In this document: positions 11,775 through 23,601 of the stretch, in pieces | Position numbering within the stretch: the first letter of the stretch is position 1 | Layout: each line of letters starts with the position of its first letter | Origin: Pinguiococcus pyrenoidosus | Lineage: Eukaryota > Sar > Pinguiophyceae > Pinguiochrysidales > Pinguiochrysidaceae | Direction of reading: 5' to 3' | Length of the DNA: 64,000 bases | Assembly: GCA_019677205.1 (NCBI GenBank) | Contig: JAAMXY010000191.1 | Coordinates: forward strand, 1 to 64,000 | Position numbers and translations under genes: made by a program | Notes under the pieces: generated by a model | What the model saw: only the letters and a program-made list of their open reading frames with translations | What the model was told of the DNA's origin: nothing | The model's database searches: none

Positions 11775-12458
11775 ATCACAGTGGTGTTCAAGAGCGAAAA
11801 ACAGCAAAACAGCAAAACAGCAAAACACAAAAGACAAAATGGGCAAAAATAGCAAAACGATAAGTGCATCCAGTCCACAGGTTTTGCGCGCAAGATGTGA
11901 ACGTTTGGGTGGCGACACCCGCTAAGTATCTACTGACAGGGAAACAACACTTCTTCGACCATCTACAGCAACCGTTCCTGATCAGACATTCGTAGACCTA
12001 GAGCAAATAACCGTGACTTGACTTCGCTGCCCGCTTCGATTGTCCTGAGATCGCCGGCGATCGCTGGTCTCGGTTTGCTACAGATCTTGAGGCGAGCCTA
12101 TCCTCCCACATCATCTCGGAGTCACAAGGCCTTGTCGTGCTTCTTCTTCCTCACTGGAGGGTCCCGTCTTCAAGGTCAGCTGTGCATCAGGCTTTTGGGC
12201 TTGGCTACCTCGGAGCCTGTCCTCGTGGGAGGGGAACTTGTGATGCGTCCACGCACCAGGCGACGTGGAGATACTCTGGGCAGCTGATCATTGCCTCGCA
12301 TCACCGAGGGAAAGACGTTTTCTGTCAGACAGCTTTCGCCGTGATCCGCCGAACCTGCCCGCGGTCTTCGGACTAGCAACAGGGCACTCTAGTTGCTCTT
12401 GGTGTAGCTGGCTGTCGCTCTGTCTTTGATTCGCATTTGTCCATCAAAGACGGACTTG
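11775..12458. other. Intergenic, converging 3' ends
   Basis: About 680 nt between the copine stop and the stop of the minus-strand gene. A three-copy cagcaaaa tandem lies at 11802-11826, just after the copine stop. No supported gene is present. Confidence 0.5.
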
Positions 12459-14328
<1,870 letters not shown>

Positions 14329-14672
14329 CTTTGCTCAATTCCTCATCTCCTCGGCGGCTCGGAGGCCCAAAGGGCCTTCGGCCGTCGGATCGCCCAACTT
14401 TTTCGGCCACCCACGCTTGCTTCATCTAGATAAGAGGAGGATAACATGCTTCAATGCGGACTCGCGACTCTGAAATTTAAATTTTGTGGCGCGAAACGCT
14501 GCGAAAACACAGCTGGTCAGCTGACCCCAAAGATCCTCCGAAAGCGCTTTCGATATATTGTAAAATATCGATACTATACAAATGCATGCACGTGAATATC
14601 GAAAATGATAGCACTATCACTTTGGAAGCAATGGATTGGAAACGCCACAAAACAGCGCTTTGAAGTGGAGAG
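14329..14672. promoter_or_regulatory. Divergent promoter region, AT-rich
   Basis: 344 nt between start codons of the minus-strand gene (14328) and the YqgF-like gene (14673). The AT-rich stretch 14540-14620 stands out against the GC-rich surroundings and contains an imperfect inverted repeat (cgatat ... atatcg, 14549-14568). It is the likely bidirectional promoter, by position only. Confidence 0.4.
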
Positions 14673-15290
14673 ATGTGTCGCAGCGGCGCTTTAGTAAACG
14701 TCAGAAGCTTCATTGAGGCCACAAAAGGGCGGGGAGCGCTTCTGGGTCTGGATGTGGGCCGCCTGCGCTGTGGGATAGCCATCTCCGACTCGAGGCAGAG
14801 CTCCGCGGCAGCTTTGCGAGTGATTCCACTGGGCGCCAAGCCCTCCGATGGTGCGATTTGGCACTTTTTACCTCTGATTTGGGTTGTAGAGGCTGAGACC
14901 TCGGTTCGCGGCTGTACTTTAGGTGCGAAGATGGCGAAAATCCTCGCGCGCGTTGAACGAGACTTTGGAACCCAGGGAGTGGTGGTGGGATGGCCTCTCG
15001 AGAAGGAAGGGCAAGTTGGCCAGGCCTGTCAAAATGTGCTGAAATTTGTCCAGGCGATCCAGAAGGCTCAGCTCGTGAAAGGGCCCTTGACGTTCTGGGA
15101 TGAGAGGTACACCAGCGTGCGCGCCAGGCGACATGCGTACAAAGCGAGGAAGAAGAAGACCACCAACGCGCTGCTGCAGAAAGAAGACGCCATTGCGGCA
15201 GCTCTGATTCTGCAGTCGTATCTTTCAGAAGCCGTCTGGGAAGGTGGCCTTGAGCTCGATGATCCTGAGGATGAGGATGAGTACACGTGA
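14673..15290 (+). CDS. YqgF/RuvX-like Holliday-junction resolvase family nuclease
   Basis: Exons 14673-14850 and 14923-15290, 181 aa. The 72-nt intron is in frame and stop-free, but the spliced product restores family spacing. All RNase H-fold landmarks are visible: LGLDVGRLRCGIAISD (first catalytic Asp, residues about 24-39), VVVGWPLEKEG, FWDERYTSVRARR and KEDAIAAALILQSYL with the last acidic residue. Bacterial YqgF/RuvX processes the 5' end of pre-16S rRNA and may resolve junctions; plant and algal copies are nuclear and usually organelle-targeted. No clear presequence is visible, and the C-terminus is acidic. A YqgE homologue lies 4.3 kb downstream on the same strand. Confidence 0.9.
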   Translation: MCRSGALVNVRSFIEATKGRGALLGLDVGRLRCGIAISDSRQSSAAALRVIPLGAKPSDGAIWHFLPLIWVVEAETSVRGCTLGAKMAKILARVERDFGTQGVVVGWPLEKEGQVGQACQNVLKFVQAIQKAQLVKGPLTFWDERYTSVRARRHAYKARKKKTTNALLQKEDAIAAALILQSYLSEAVWEGGLELDDPEDEDEYT

Positions 15291-16008
15291 CCGAATCCCG
15301 AGAGCCTTGAAGCAAAAACCAAAGCAAAGCCCAGAGTAAAGCAAGCGAAGCAAGGCAAAGTACCGCTAGAGAGGCACTATGTGTCATGCAGTCCGAGCGC
15401 GGTCGCACACGAAGCATCATGCCACGTCTCGCGGGGAACCGAGTGGATGCGGCTTGAGCAGCATTCCGATGTCTTGAGTCCCGCGAGACGTCGGTGGATG
15501 GCAGCTTTGTCGACCGGGTCTTCGAAGACGATTCTGGCGGTACCTGAAATGGGAGCCCATTGCATTCAGCATCGCAGCTCCAATGCTTCTCGCAGCTCCA
15601 AAGCTTCCCGAATTCCTCGTATTTCGGAGGTCTGAGAAACATAAGGCCCGATACGAGAATAGAGAAGCTGGACAAGTGTTGTGCTGCAGTCGTGCAACAG
15701 AAGCACCAAGCTGAAGACAAGGGTGCTACGAGATGCCAGAGACCGCAACGATTCTTCTTTGTCAAATCGAACACGGTCTGCCAGTCTTGCTCTTTTGGCA
15801 GATTCACCAGAGACGGGCGTCGTTCCAAAACAGATGGACTACAGCCGAGAATGGATGCCAGCGGCTTGACCAAGCTGGAAGAACGGGAAACCGCCACCCC
15901 CGCCACTCTTGGGAGGGCTGCGAATCATCCTCTGAAGAAACAGCACCTGCGAAGAGGAACACATCGTCAGCCACTCCGAAACCACCTATATGATTGTTCC
16001 TTCTTTCA
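15291..16008. other. Intergenic, converging 3' ends
   Basis: About 720 nt between the YqgF-like stop and the metalloprotease stop. Several overlapping frames exist, none with a recognisable domain. Confidence 0.5.
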
Positions 16009-19008
16009 TCATTCGAGACTCACCCAGGCCGCTCGCGCTCTTGGTGATGCTTGAAGCAGAGGCTTCGGGAGGTTCTTTGCTCCGCGCGGGAATATCATCT
16101 GGTCGACCTCTTGAAGCTTCGTAGCGAGCTGCAGGTGCTCATCCCCCAAGATGCTGCGGAAGACAAGCTCAATGAACGCTCTCGCGCTTGCTGCAACTTG
16201 CGGACTCTCGTTCTGAGAACTGGCCAACCCGCAGACGGCCTTTGCGAACTCCAGCCTGGCTTGGGCACGGATCGCGTCCTCTCCGGCCCGGGTGACAGCT
16301 TCGGGGCTTGGCTCGTCCGCCCCTCCTGGCAGCGCAAAGGGATACAGAAGCGCGTTGGTGCCAGACTGGCTCGCACCGAATGCAAGACCAGAGAGAAGAT
16401 CGCACGTGTCCATCAGCTTCCCGCCCGCATGCACGGCCCGCTGGTCCTCGAGCCGTGCGAGGTAGGACGACGCGGTCACCGTGCGCAGCACCCTCCGACA
16501 CACCGCACTGTGCAACGCCAGGGAGTTGATGGGCGCCAGCGCATAGGCGCCTTGGTGGACCATCTCCAAGAGGCGCTCGGCCTCCGCGTCGGAGAAGCGC
16601 AGCAGCGAGCCAACCAGGACTTCGACGCAGGAGCTCAGCAGCCGCTCGTGCACGGACCGTCCGACGGGCCTGGCGACTTCGCGGCTCGCATCCAACATGG
16701 CGCCTCCCAGGACGTTGGCGCTGACCACCACGGCGTGCACCGCCGTGCCGAGCAGTCGGTGAACCATGTAGGCATAGACGCCGGGTGATCCGTCTCCACG
16801 CGGACCGTGCCCGCCCTTTAATGCTCCTGAGGTCAGCATCTCCAGGAGCCGCTTGCGCTCCCTGATGGCGTAGCTGATCTTGTCAGTGCCCGCCCGCCAT
16901 GGTGCGCCAGGTGCTTCCCATCTTGTCACGCGAGGATCGCCGCCATCGAGCGACACGCACTCATCGGTGGCGAACAGAGGGTTCGCCGGACCGGACAGCT
17001 CCCTGTCGTTGACGTCGTCGACGCTCCTTGGATCCTCGCCAGCTCGGAGGTGCGGAACGTCTTGGCCATTTGCAAGAAGCGCAAGCGAGCGGCAGCCGTC
17101 TGCCCAAGACGACGCCGGGCCATCCATGTCAGGGTTCCACTCTTCGCGAATTGCCGTGTAGCCGTACTTGATGGCGTACACGTCGTACTTGCCCGGCTCC
17201 ACCAGGAAGTGCGCGCCGAAGGCAGGCTGCCCCTCGACTGTCGTGTCCCACATGTCTTCGTAGTCCATGACGCTGCTGTTCCCGTCCTGGGCGCCGATGA
17301 AGTTGTGCCGGAGGCCCAGGGCATGCCCCACCTCATGGCAGACCGTCTTCCGCACGTTCAGCATCACATTTGGATGGAAGGCAGAGAGCAGGCCGCCCTC
17401 GTCCGTGAAGCCACCTCCCTTGGTGCCGACAAGGGCCTCCTTCTCAAACGTAGATGCTGATGACACGAACGTGCTGAACCCGAGCACGATGGCCGCGTGG
17501 AGGATCTCCCCGCTTCGGAAGTCCACGATGCTTGGCCCGTACCCAAGCACGAACGTCTCCGTCATCACGATGGGGTTGAATCGCGTGTCCCCTGGATTGT
17601 AGTCCTCCGGCCAGTCGGGATCTCCAGGGCAGAGGCAGCGTACGACCTTCTTGCCCCTCCCCGCCGCGTTGAAGGCGGTGTTCCAAGACTCCGTCGCCTC
17701 CTTGATGTGTGCGTGGAAGGCGGTGGGGATGCTCGGGTCCACGTGGAAGGCGATCCGGTTGTTTCGGCGCTCAAGGTACCAGCGATTGACCGCCTGCTGG
17801 GTCTGCGTCACGCGGTCCGTGCCGTTCACGGCAACGGGCGTTGTGAAGTATCCCACCCGGCGGTCCCACCTCCTGGGCGGCATCGGCCGCGGCGGCAGCT
17901 CCGCGAAGCACACCGAAAAGTACTGCGTCAGATCGGGAGGCGGGCCGCCGAAGAACTGGCTCAGCGTCGGTGGCCCGATGCCCTTGAGCGGCGCCATGCC
18001 GCTCTGGCTGCAAAACTTGAGCACGAAGTTCTCCGGGAACCCCAAGACCTTGAGGAGCTTCGTGCCCACCGATGATCCTCCACCGCTGCCGAAGCCTTTC
18101 CCCATTCTTCGCTGCCTTCCAGCTTCATCTTCTGTCGGGCCAACCATCTGCGCACGAAGCGGAACTTGCGGCGAGGCCATATGCAGATGATGCGTACGCT
18201 GATGCCCACTTTGACCATGCTGGTACCCACCATGTTGATGCCGCAAGGCAGAGCAGCACGAGACGCATTTCGCGTGCTCGACGTGAGCAAAGAGCTTGCG
18301 ATCCGCCTCTTCCACCCTCTGCTCCCAGGCGTCCTGCGCACGAGGCTGGCAGACGCTCGGGTTGTCGGGCACGGGCATTCCGTGGCCGCCTCCGGTGGCG
18401 AGCGCCGAGAAGCTGAAGAACCAGGAAGTCAGGTCCAGCAAGACGTGATCCTCCAGCTCCACCATGGGCGTGAAGGCCGCGATGAAGCCGCCGAGGGGCA
18501 TCGTATCATCCTCCGGACTCCGCATGGAGGCCGCCAGGTCCGTTTTGCTGCCCGCCAACTGCTCTTCGCACAGCCACACCTCCGAGCTGTCCGGCGCGCG
18601 TCGGAGCTTGAGGCCGACGTCCTTGGGCGTGGCGTTCCAGCAGTCCCGAAAGCCCCCCTCGAAGCCGTCCTTGCTGATGCTGACGAAGAACAGTGGATTG
18701 CGGCGCTCTCCCGCCACCGAGATCGCGTCCACATGCGCAGCGAGTAGCACCGAAGTCCGCGACGCATTGACGAACAGCCGATGGAAGGAATCGTACACTC
18801 GCCACTCGCCTTCCGAGTTCTGCTGCAGCCATTCCACCAACGTCTTCGGATCTTCTTCGCTTTTCTCTTCCGATTTCGCAGCTTCTGCCGCCGCAGAAGC
18901 CTTCGATGCCGTCTCTGGCTCTTTAGGCGCCTCGGGAACGTCGGTCTCGGGGCTCTCTGGCGCCTTCGGCGCTTCGCTGCGCTCCCACACTGCGGCCAAA
19001 GTCGCCAT
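16009..19008 (-). CDS. Zinc-dependent metalloprotease (DUF4953/DUF5117-type)
   Basis: Single open frame of 999 aa with an ATG at 19008. The metzincin zinc site HEVGHALGLRHNF (about residues 557-569) is followed after about ten residues by the Met-turn-like SVMDY. Upstream lie family features of the large bacterial DUF5117/DUF4953 proteases: RRVGYFTTPV, RIAFHVDPSIP, a WNTAFNAAG helix and GPSIVDFRSGEIL. The C-terminal 350 residues are helical, as in those proteins. The N-terminus is an acidic A/E/P-rich tail without an obvious signal peptide, while bacterial relatives are exported. Residues 225-340 (His/Gln/Gly-rich) match the family poorly and could hide an in-frame intron. Otherwise the gene is intronless, unlike most neighbours, which suggests acquisition from bacteria. 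Confidence 0.85.
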   Translation of the reverse strand: MATLAAVWERSEAPKAPESPETDVPEAPKEPETASKASAAAEAAKSEEKSEEDPKTLVEWLQQNSEGEWRVYDSFHRLFVNASRTSVLLAAHVDAISVAGERRNPLFFVSISKDGFEGGFRDCWNATPKDVGLKLRRAPDSSEVWLCEEQLAGSKTDLAASMRSPEDDTMPLGGFIAAFTPMVELEDHVLLDLTSWFFSFSALATGGGHGMPVPDNPSVCQPRAQDAWEQRVEEADRKLFAHVEHAKCVSCCSALRHQHGGYQHGQSGHQRTHHLHMASPQVPLRAQMVGPTEDEAGRQRRMGKGFGSGGGSSVGTKLLKVLGFPENFVLKFCSQSGMAPLKGIGPPTLSQFFGGPPPDLTQYFSVCFAELPPRPMPPRRWDRRVGYFTTPVAVNGTDRVTQTQQAVNRWYLERRNNRIAFHVDPSIPTAFHAHIKEATESWNTAFNAAGRGKKVVRCLCPGDPDWPEDYNPGDTRFNPIVMTETFVLGYGPSIVDFRSGEILHAAIVLGFSTFVSSASTFEKEALVGTKGGGFTDEGGLLSAFHPNVMLNVRKTVCHEVGHALGLRHNFIGAQDGNSSVMDYEDMWDTTVEGQPAFGAHFLVEPGKYDVYAIKYGYTAIREEWNPDMDGPASSWADGCRSLALLANGQDVPHLRAGEDPRSVDDVNDRELSGPANPLFATDECVSLDGGDPRVTRWEAPGAPWRAGTDKISYAIRERKRLLEMLTSGALKGGHGPRGDGSPGVYAYMVHRLLGTAVHAVVVSANVLGGAMLDASREVARPVGRSVHERLLSSCVEVLVGSLLRFSDAEAERLLEMVHQGAYALAPINSLALHSAVCRRVLRTVTASSYLARLEDQRAVHAGGKLMDTCDLLSGLAFGASQSGTNALLYPFALPGGADEPSPEAVTRAGEDAIRAQARLEFAKAVCGLASSQNESPQVAASARAFIELVFRSILGDEHLQLATKLQEVDQMIFPRGAKNLPKPLLQASPRARAAWVSLE

Positions 19009-19633
19009 TCTATGGCGGAAACAGCGGATCAGCGCTCAAGACAACGCCGCAGTGCCCGAATTGCGTCCAAACTGCTACTGAGGACTCTTCGTAGCTCTTC
19101 GTGCCGCTCTTGAAGCGCCCGCGAAGCGTAGAAGAGCGTGGCGCGGCGCAGTTCTGAAGAGCAAAGCGCCGCGAGACAGTTTCCGGGGGGACAGAGACTA
19201 TCGACAGAAACGGCGCTGCGAAAGTCTTTGGACTTCTGCGCCGCTTCCCTCGTCAACTTGTCCGACCGTCGCGTCGGCCGCCCTCAGCCAGCTTTGCACT
19301 CTTGAAATGCGCAAGAACGCGACGAGTTCTCACCTGTCCGGCGCTTGGATACGCGCTCTCTGCGGCATGGCAACCCCATTTTAAAATTGAAGTTTTTCAA
19401 GTGTTATGCTCTGTTATTCCTTTACTGGGTCAAAAACAAATCAAATATTTTCAAAACATCTACACTGCCTGAGCAGCCATAACATCGCCGCAGCAGTCGC
19501 CAGAGGAGACTTTTTGAAATAGACGTTTGCTTGGACGGCGCTTTTCTCGTGCATTTCTCCGCTTTTGCCGCCGAAATGAGCGCTTAAACCCCTACGTTTC
19601 TGCGCTGTACGGCTGTACATCTCCTCCAGTACC
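19009..19633. promoter_or_regulatory. Divergent intergenic region with AT-rich core
   Basis: About 625 nt between the start codons of the metalloprotease (-) and YqgE-like (+) genes. Positions 19375-19470 are markedly AT-rich. No ORF with a domain is present. It probably carries both promoters. Confidence 0.4.
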
Positions 19634-21568
19634 ATGGAGAAAGCGTTGCGCATGCTGTACCGCCGACTCCTCCGGAGGGCCGCAGTGGTGGACAGTCACC
19701 CGGCGGTCCAGCTGCTGTTCCGCAAGGAGTGCCACGGCTTTAACGACGCTTTGGTGGGTTCAGCGCCTCTCATTTGCCTTTGGGGTGCAGTCCCAGATTT
19801 CCAGGTGGCTCATCCTGAAGTTGCCGACGCAGGATCAGTCGGATTCGCTCTATCAGCGGTGGCTAGAGCACCTCTTCGGCCCCGGCAGGTGCTTCATGCC
19901 TGCGGATCCTCGGCAAGACCCCAACTTCCACCCCATTGCTGGTCTCGGGTGCGTTGGCAAGGCGCACTGCGGATTCGTGGGGGGGGCAGCTTCGTGGCCA
20001 GCTCGAAGCTAAGCTCTGGTTCTCAACGTGCATGCCTTGCCAACAGGACTTCGTTCCGCTCTGTCAACGCGTTGAAATACCTGGAGAAGCCGGTGACCAC
20101 CTCGTTGCGGAAGACGTTTCGAGACGGCTTTGAGTTGCATCGGATTGGACAGACGGTGAGTGGCGCGAGAGAGAGAAAAGAAACCGTGAAGGAGATGGCA
20201 AGGCGAACTCCATAACATCAGCGGTGCCCTCGTCGAAGCAGTGCGATCGGGATCAAGCCATCCATGCTGGGCTGCGCATCCAAAGAGTCCTCGTGAAGGT
20301 CCTGATCGCAGCGGACGAAATGGGCCTTTTGAAGCACCAGCTGAGCGCTTGGCAAGCGACGCTTTGCAAGGGCTGCCGGCACAATAGCGAAGACGTCCAA
20401 GCCGAGCAGCCAACGACATCCCGGAGGCAGCGAAGAAGAACGTCCAGGGCCACCGCCAAAAAGGACGGAAGCGGCTCGGTGAGGTCCGGCTTTCCCTTCT
20501 TAGTGCCGGATCCGCCGACCTTCCCCATTCTCCCGGCCCCGCAGAGCCCCCGGCTGACCAGATGCAAGTGGTGGATCGAGGCCCTCCGTGAGATGCTTGG
20601 ACCGCCCGATACGCTCTCACCGGTACTGTTTCCGAAGTCATTGCCAGGCCGCAGCCGTCCTCACGAGCCTGATGCCTCTTCTGCGACAGTGTGAAAATGC
20701 AATGCTCCGAGGATTCAAGCCTGCCTTGACCCCCTGTCCCGGCGTCTTTCTCATTGAGCACCCGTTGGCGCAGAGCCGATACTTCAGCCGCAACGTCGTG
20801 GTTCTGACGCAGCACACATCGGTACATCTGACATGAGAGGCATGGCAGGCGTCGGAGAGCGTGGCGACGTGACTCACGCTGTGTCCCTTTGCTTTCCTTC
20901 TCTTCTGTCCTTCTCCTTTTTTGCCTTGCTCGGAGCAGCAGGGGTCCTCTTGTGGGTTGACGGTGAACGCGCCGATGCCGCCGTTCAGTCCAGGGTTTCC
21001 GACGGCGTCGCAGAGGAAATGGCTCGAGCGCGCGGCGGGAGGAGAAGACAACTTTGCTTTCTTGAAGAGCAGCGGCGGATTCGCCTATGGGGGCAACAGT
21101 ACGACATTCATGAACGTGATGCACAGCAAGCACGACCTCGAAGACGCCGGCGTGCAGCTCCCGCAGTCGCTGCCGCACACGCAAGTCTTCTTGGGAAACA
21201 GCCTCAAGTCCGCCATCGACGCCCTGCGGAAGGGCACGCTGAAGAAATCGTCCTTCCGACCATTCTGGGGCGCCACCACCTGGCAGAAGGTATGCCTCCG
21301 AAGCCGGGCGGTCCGGCGTGTTGGAACCTTCGGCATGTAACACGTATCGTCGCTTTCTTCCGATGCTCGACAGCAAAAGCTGCAGGAGGAGCTGGACAAA
21401 GGCATGTGGATCATGGTGCAGGCTCCCTCCAACTTGGCGATCGAGGCGGTGGGGCATGAGTTTCTGTGGGAGAAGCTGCTGCTCTCGATGGGTCCTCCCT
21501 ACGCCGAGCTCAGCCTGATTCCCGACGACGTGCGGGAACGCGTCTACGCGGCGGATGGCATCGAGTGA
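19634..21568 (+). CDS. YqgE/AlgH (UPF0301) protein with LYR-like N-terminal extension
   Basis: Eight exons fit one frame: 19634-19753, 19797-19948, 20047-20155, 20242-20478, 20545-20587, 20655-20821, 20942-21289 and 21374-21568, 456 aa. The C-terminal ~230 residues are UPF0301: PGVFLIEHPLAQSRYFSRNV, VVLTQHTSGSSCGLTVNAP, the GGFAYGGNS turn, LPHTQVFLGNSLKSAIDAL, FWGATTWQ and a C-terminal helix ending PPYAELSLIPDDVRERV. The N-terminal ~220 residues start with MLYRRLLRRA, resembling an LYR motif, then a helical region unlike bacterial YqgE, which is only about 190 aa. UPF0301 biochemical function is unknown. The first introns are very short (43 nt for intron 1), and the acceptor before 20242 has an alternative 3 nt upstream. 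Confidence 0.82.
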
Positions 21569-21717
21569 TCAGTTCTGCAGATGTGAAACAGATGTGACTG
21601 TCGTACAGACGTGATGATGCGGAGGAACGAGACAAGTTGCCCACGAGTTCTCCACGAGAGAAGAGTCTATTCCATTCCCCTCCTTGGAACGAGGCACTTT
21701 ACAACGAAACCAACTTC

Positions 21718-22902
21718 TTAGTCGCGCTTCTTGGTCATCCGCTCGCGGTGGGCTTTCGACGCACAGCCTCCCATGTTCGACAAGCTCTCTCCCTTGGCGG
21801 CCGCCGCGGCGCGGCGGGCCTTCTGCTTCTCCCAGGCGCCGAGCGCACGCTTCCGGTTCCAGGCGAGGCCGAGTCCCGCGCAGCCGTCGATGAAGAGCTT
21901 GGTAGGGTTGAACTGAGCGAGGACTCCATACTCGGAGGCAGCGTAGTCAAAGGGGTACTTGTGGTGCCAGTTGTGCCAGCCCTCCCCAATGGCCGCCAGC
22001 GACACCAGCGGGTTCTCCGCCGGGTGGCTGTCCGGATCGTACGGGTGGTCGCCGTAGATGTGCGCGGCCGAGTTGACGAGCCACGTGAAGTGCAGCACCG
22101 CGCAGTAGCGCAGTGCGCCGGCCACCCAGAGCGCGGTCCAGAACTGCTCGCCCCACCCATACGCGGCGACCAGCGCCGGGAAGACGTAGCACATGAACAG
22201 CGCAAACCACGGGTCCATGCGCTTCTGGAACATGACGTAGCCGTCGGCCTCCAGGTCCGAGAAGTCCAGCTCTCGGCCGGCCTTGATCACGTCGGGGTGC
22301 TTCTTGAGGTACAGCCAGCCCATGTGCGCGAAGAAGAAGCCTCGCGTGGCGTTGTGCGGATCGGCGTCGGTCTCCGAGTGCTTGTGGTGCACCCGGTGGT
22401 CCCGCGCCCAGTGGTAGATGGAGCCCTGGTTGGCGATGGAGTTGCACAGCATTAGGAAGCAGCGCACGATGTGGCCGCCCTCGTAACTCCGATGCGCCCA
22501 CAGGCGATGTACACCGCCGGTGATACCCAGGCCGGAGATGGGCCAGAGCAGGAACGCCCACAGGAGCGTCTCCGGCGCACACTGACTCAGCTTAAACACG
22601 CCGATCACGGCCCACACATGTACAAGAGATATATACAGGCCCATCGGCCAGTTGATGTTGCCCGCCTTCACGTGGAACACCACGTTCTCCCCGCACTCGC
22701 GCAGATAACCCAGCATCGTGTACAGCTTGAATTCAAGGAAAGAGGATCCGCTCTCCGAAGCCGCGACTTCTTCTTCCAGATCCGCGTGGGACACAGCCGC
22801 AGGACGCAGTGCGCGCAGCAGTGCAATGGCAGCTTCTAAGGAATGGCGGGAAAGCTTGAGCACCGACTTCACGAGTTGCTTGGCCTTCTGCGTCGAATCC
22901 AC
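21718..22902 (-). CDS. Delta-9 fatty acyl-CoA desaturase (SCD/OLE1 type)
   Basis: Open frame of about 394 aa. All three histidine boxes are present: HRLWAHRSY (about residue 138), HRVHHKHSETDADPHN (about 177) and HNWHHKYP (about 318). They are separated by hydrophobic segments in the usual four-helix layout. The residues between boxes (NWPMGLYISLVHVW, ARDHRVHH) match stearoyl-CoA desaturases, which put the first double bond into saturated acyl-CoAs at the ER using cytochrome b5. There is no fused cytochrome b5 domain, unlike fungal OLE1. The C-terminal K/R-rich end (MTKKRD) could favour ER retention. The frame opens with GTG just after a ctgcag acceptor, so the true ATG lies upstream, probably within 22920-22975 across a short intron. 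Confidence 0.92.
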   Translation of the reverse strand: MDSTQKAKQLVKSVLKLSRHSLEAAIALLRALRPAAVSHADLEEEVAASESGSSFLEFKLYTMLGYLRECGENVVFHVKAGNINWPMGLYISLVHVWAVIGVFKLSQCAPETLLWAFLLWPISGLGITGGVHRLWAHRSYEGGHIVRCFLMLCNSIANQGSIYHWARDHRVHHKHSETDADPHNATRGFFFAHMGWLYLKKHPDVIKAGRELDFSDLEADGYVMFQKRMDPWFALFMCYVFPALVAAYGWGEQFWTALWVAGALRYCAVLHFTWLVNSAAHIYGDHPYDPDSHPAENPLVSLAAIGEGWHNWHHKYPFDYAASEYGVLAQFNPTKLFIDGCAGLGLAWNRKRALGAWEKQKARRAAAAAKGESLSNMGGCASKAHRERMTKKRD

Positions 22903-22975
22903 TGCAGAGAGAAGCTGCGGCTGACAAAGCTACGGCCACACCACGCGGACTTGGCATTCGCCCACAAGAGTCATC

Positions 22976-23541
22976 ATTTTCGTTTCAGGTTTATCAGTAA
23001 ATAAGAATATGAATATATTTGGAGACTAGGTTTTTAGCTTTTTTCTTCAACGTCAAATCTGTATGATGAAGGCGAAGCTTGGAGCCGACGTGACTCCTGC
23101 TGCTGTGGTAGCGCATGGTAGCAGTTGGATCGGGCCCAATCAGCTGTGAAGGAATGGATCGATGCACGTGGAGGCTGCGCGGATTGGCTACAATTCATGA
23201 CGACCCGCATGACAGACGGAAGCGTCCCCTGTAGCGCCGTCCAGCGTGGACCAATCCGCCGCGTGTCCTCTCCGATTTTCCATCCCGTGCTGTGAATTTG
23301 GGGAATTTGGGGATTTCGAGGAGTTCCAAATCCTTGGTCAAGGGAACCTTGGTACTCGTGTGGTACCTCATGCCGTACCTCATGCCGTACCGAAAGCCGA
23401 AGGCCGTTGTCCGTTGTCCGTTGGTTTCGGCAGAAACCGAAAACCGAAACCTCCTCCTGCTCATCAGTCCGTCTACAGTCCCCGACACAGTAGGTCCCCT
23501 GTTGAATCAAGCGCTTCGCTTATGACGCATTAGACAGACGC

Positions 23542-23572
<31 letters not shown>

Positions 23573-23601
23573 TTAAGCATCTGATGCGGCAGAGATCCAC
23601 C
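22976..23601. other. Divergent intergenic region with simple repeats
   Basis: About 630 nt between the desaturase (-) and the cyclophilin (+). It holds short tandem motifs (ctcatgccgta at 23368-23390, aaaccga near 23432-23452) and a (GA)n run at 23541-23568 just before the cyclophilin start. No gene is supported. Confidence 0.5.

Noticed and set aside
14710-15906. 398-codon minus-strand frame across the YqgF-like gene and its 3' region
   Set aside because: Overlaps a gene with all catalytic motifs on the plus strand; no domain in the minus frame.
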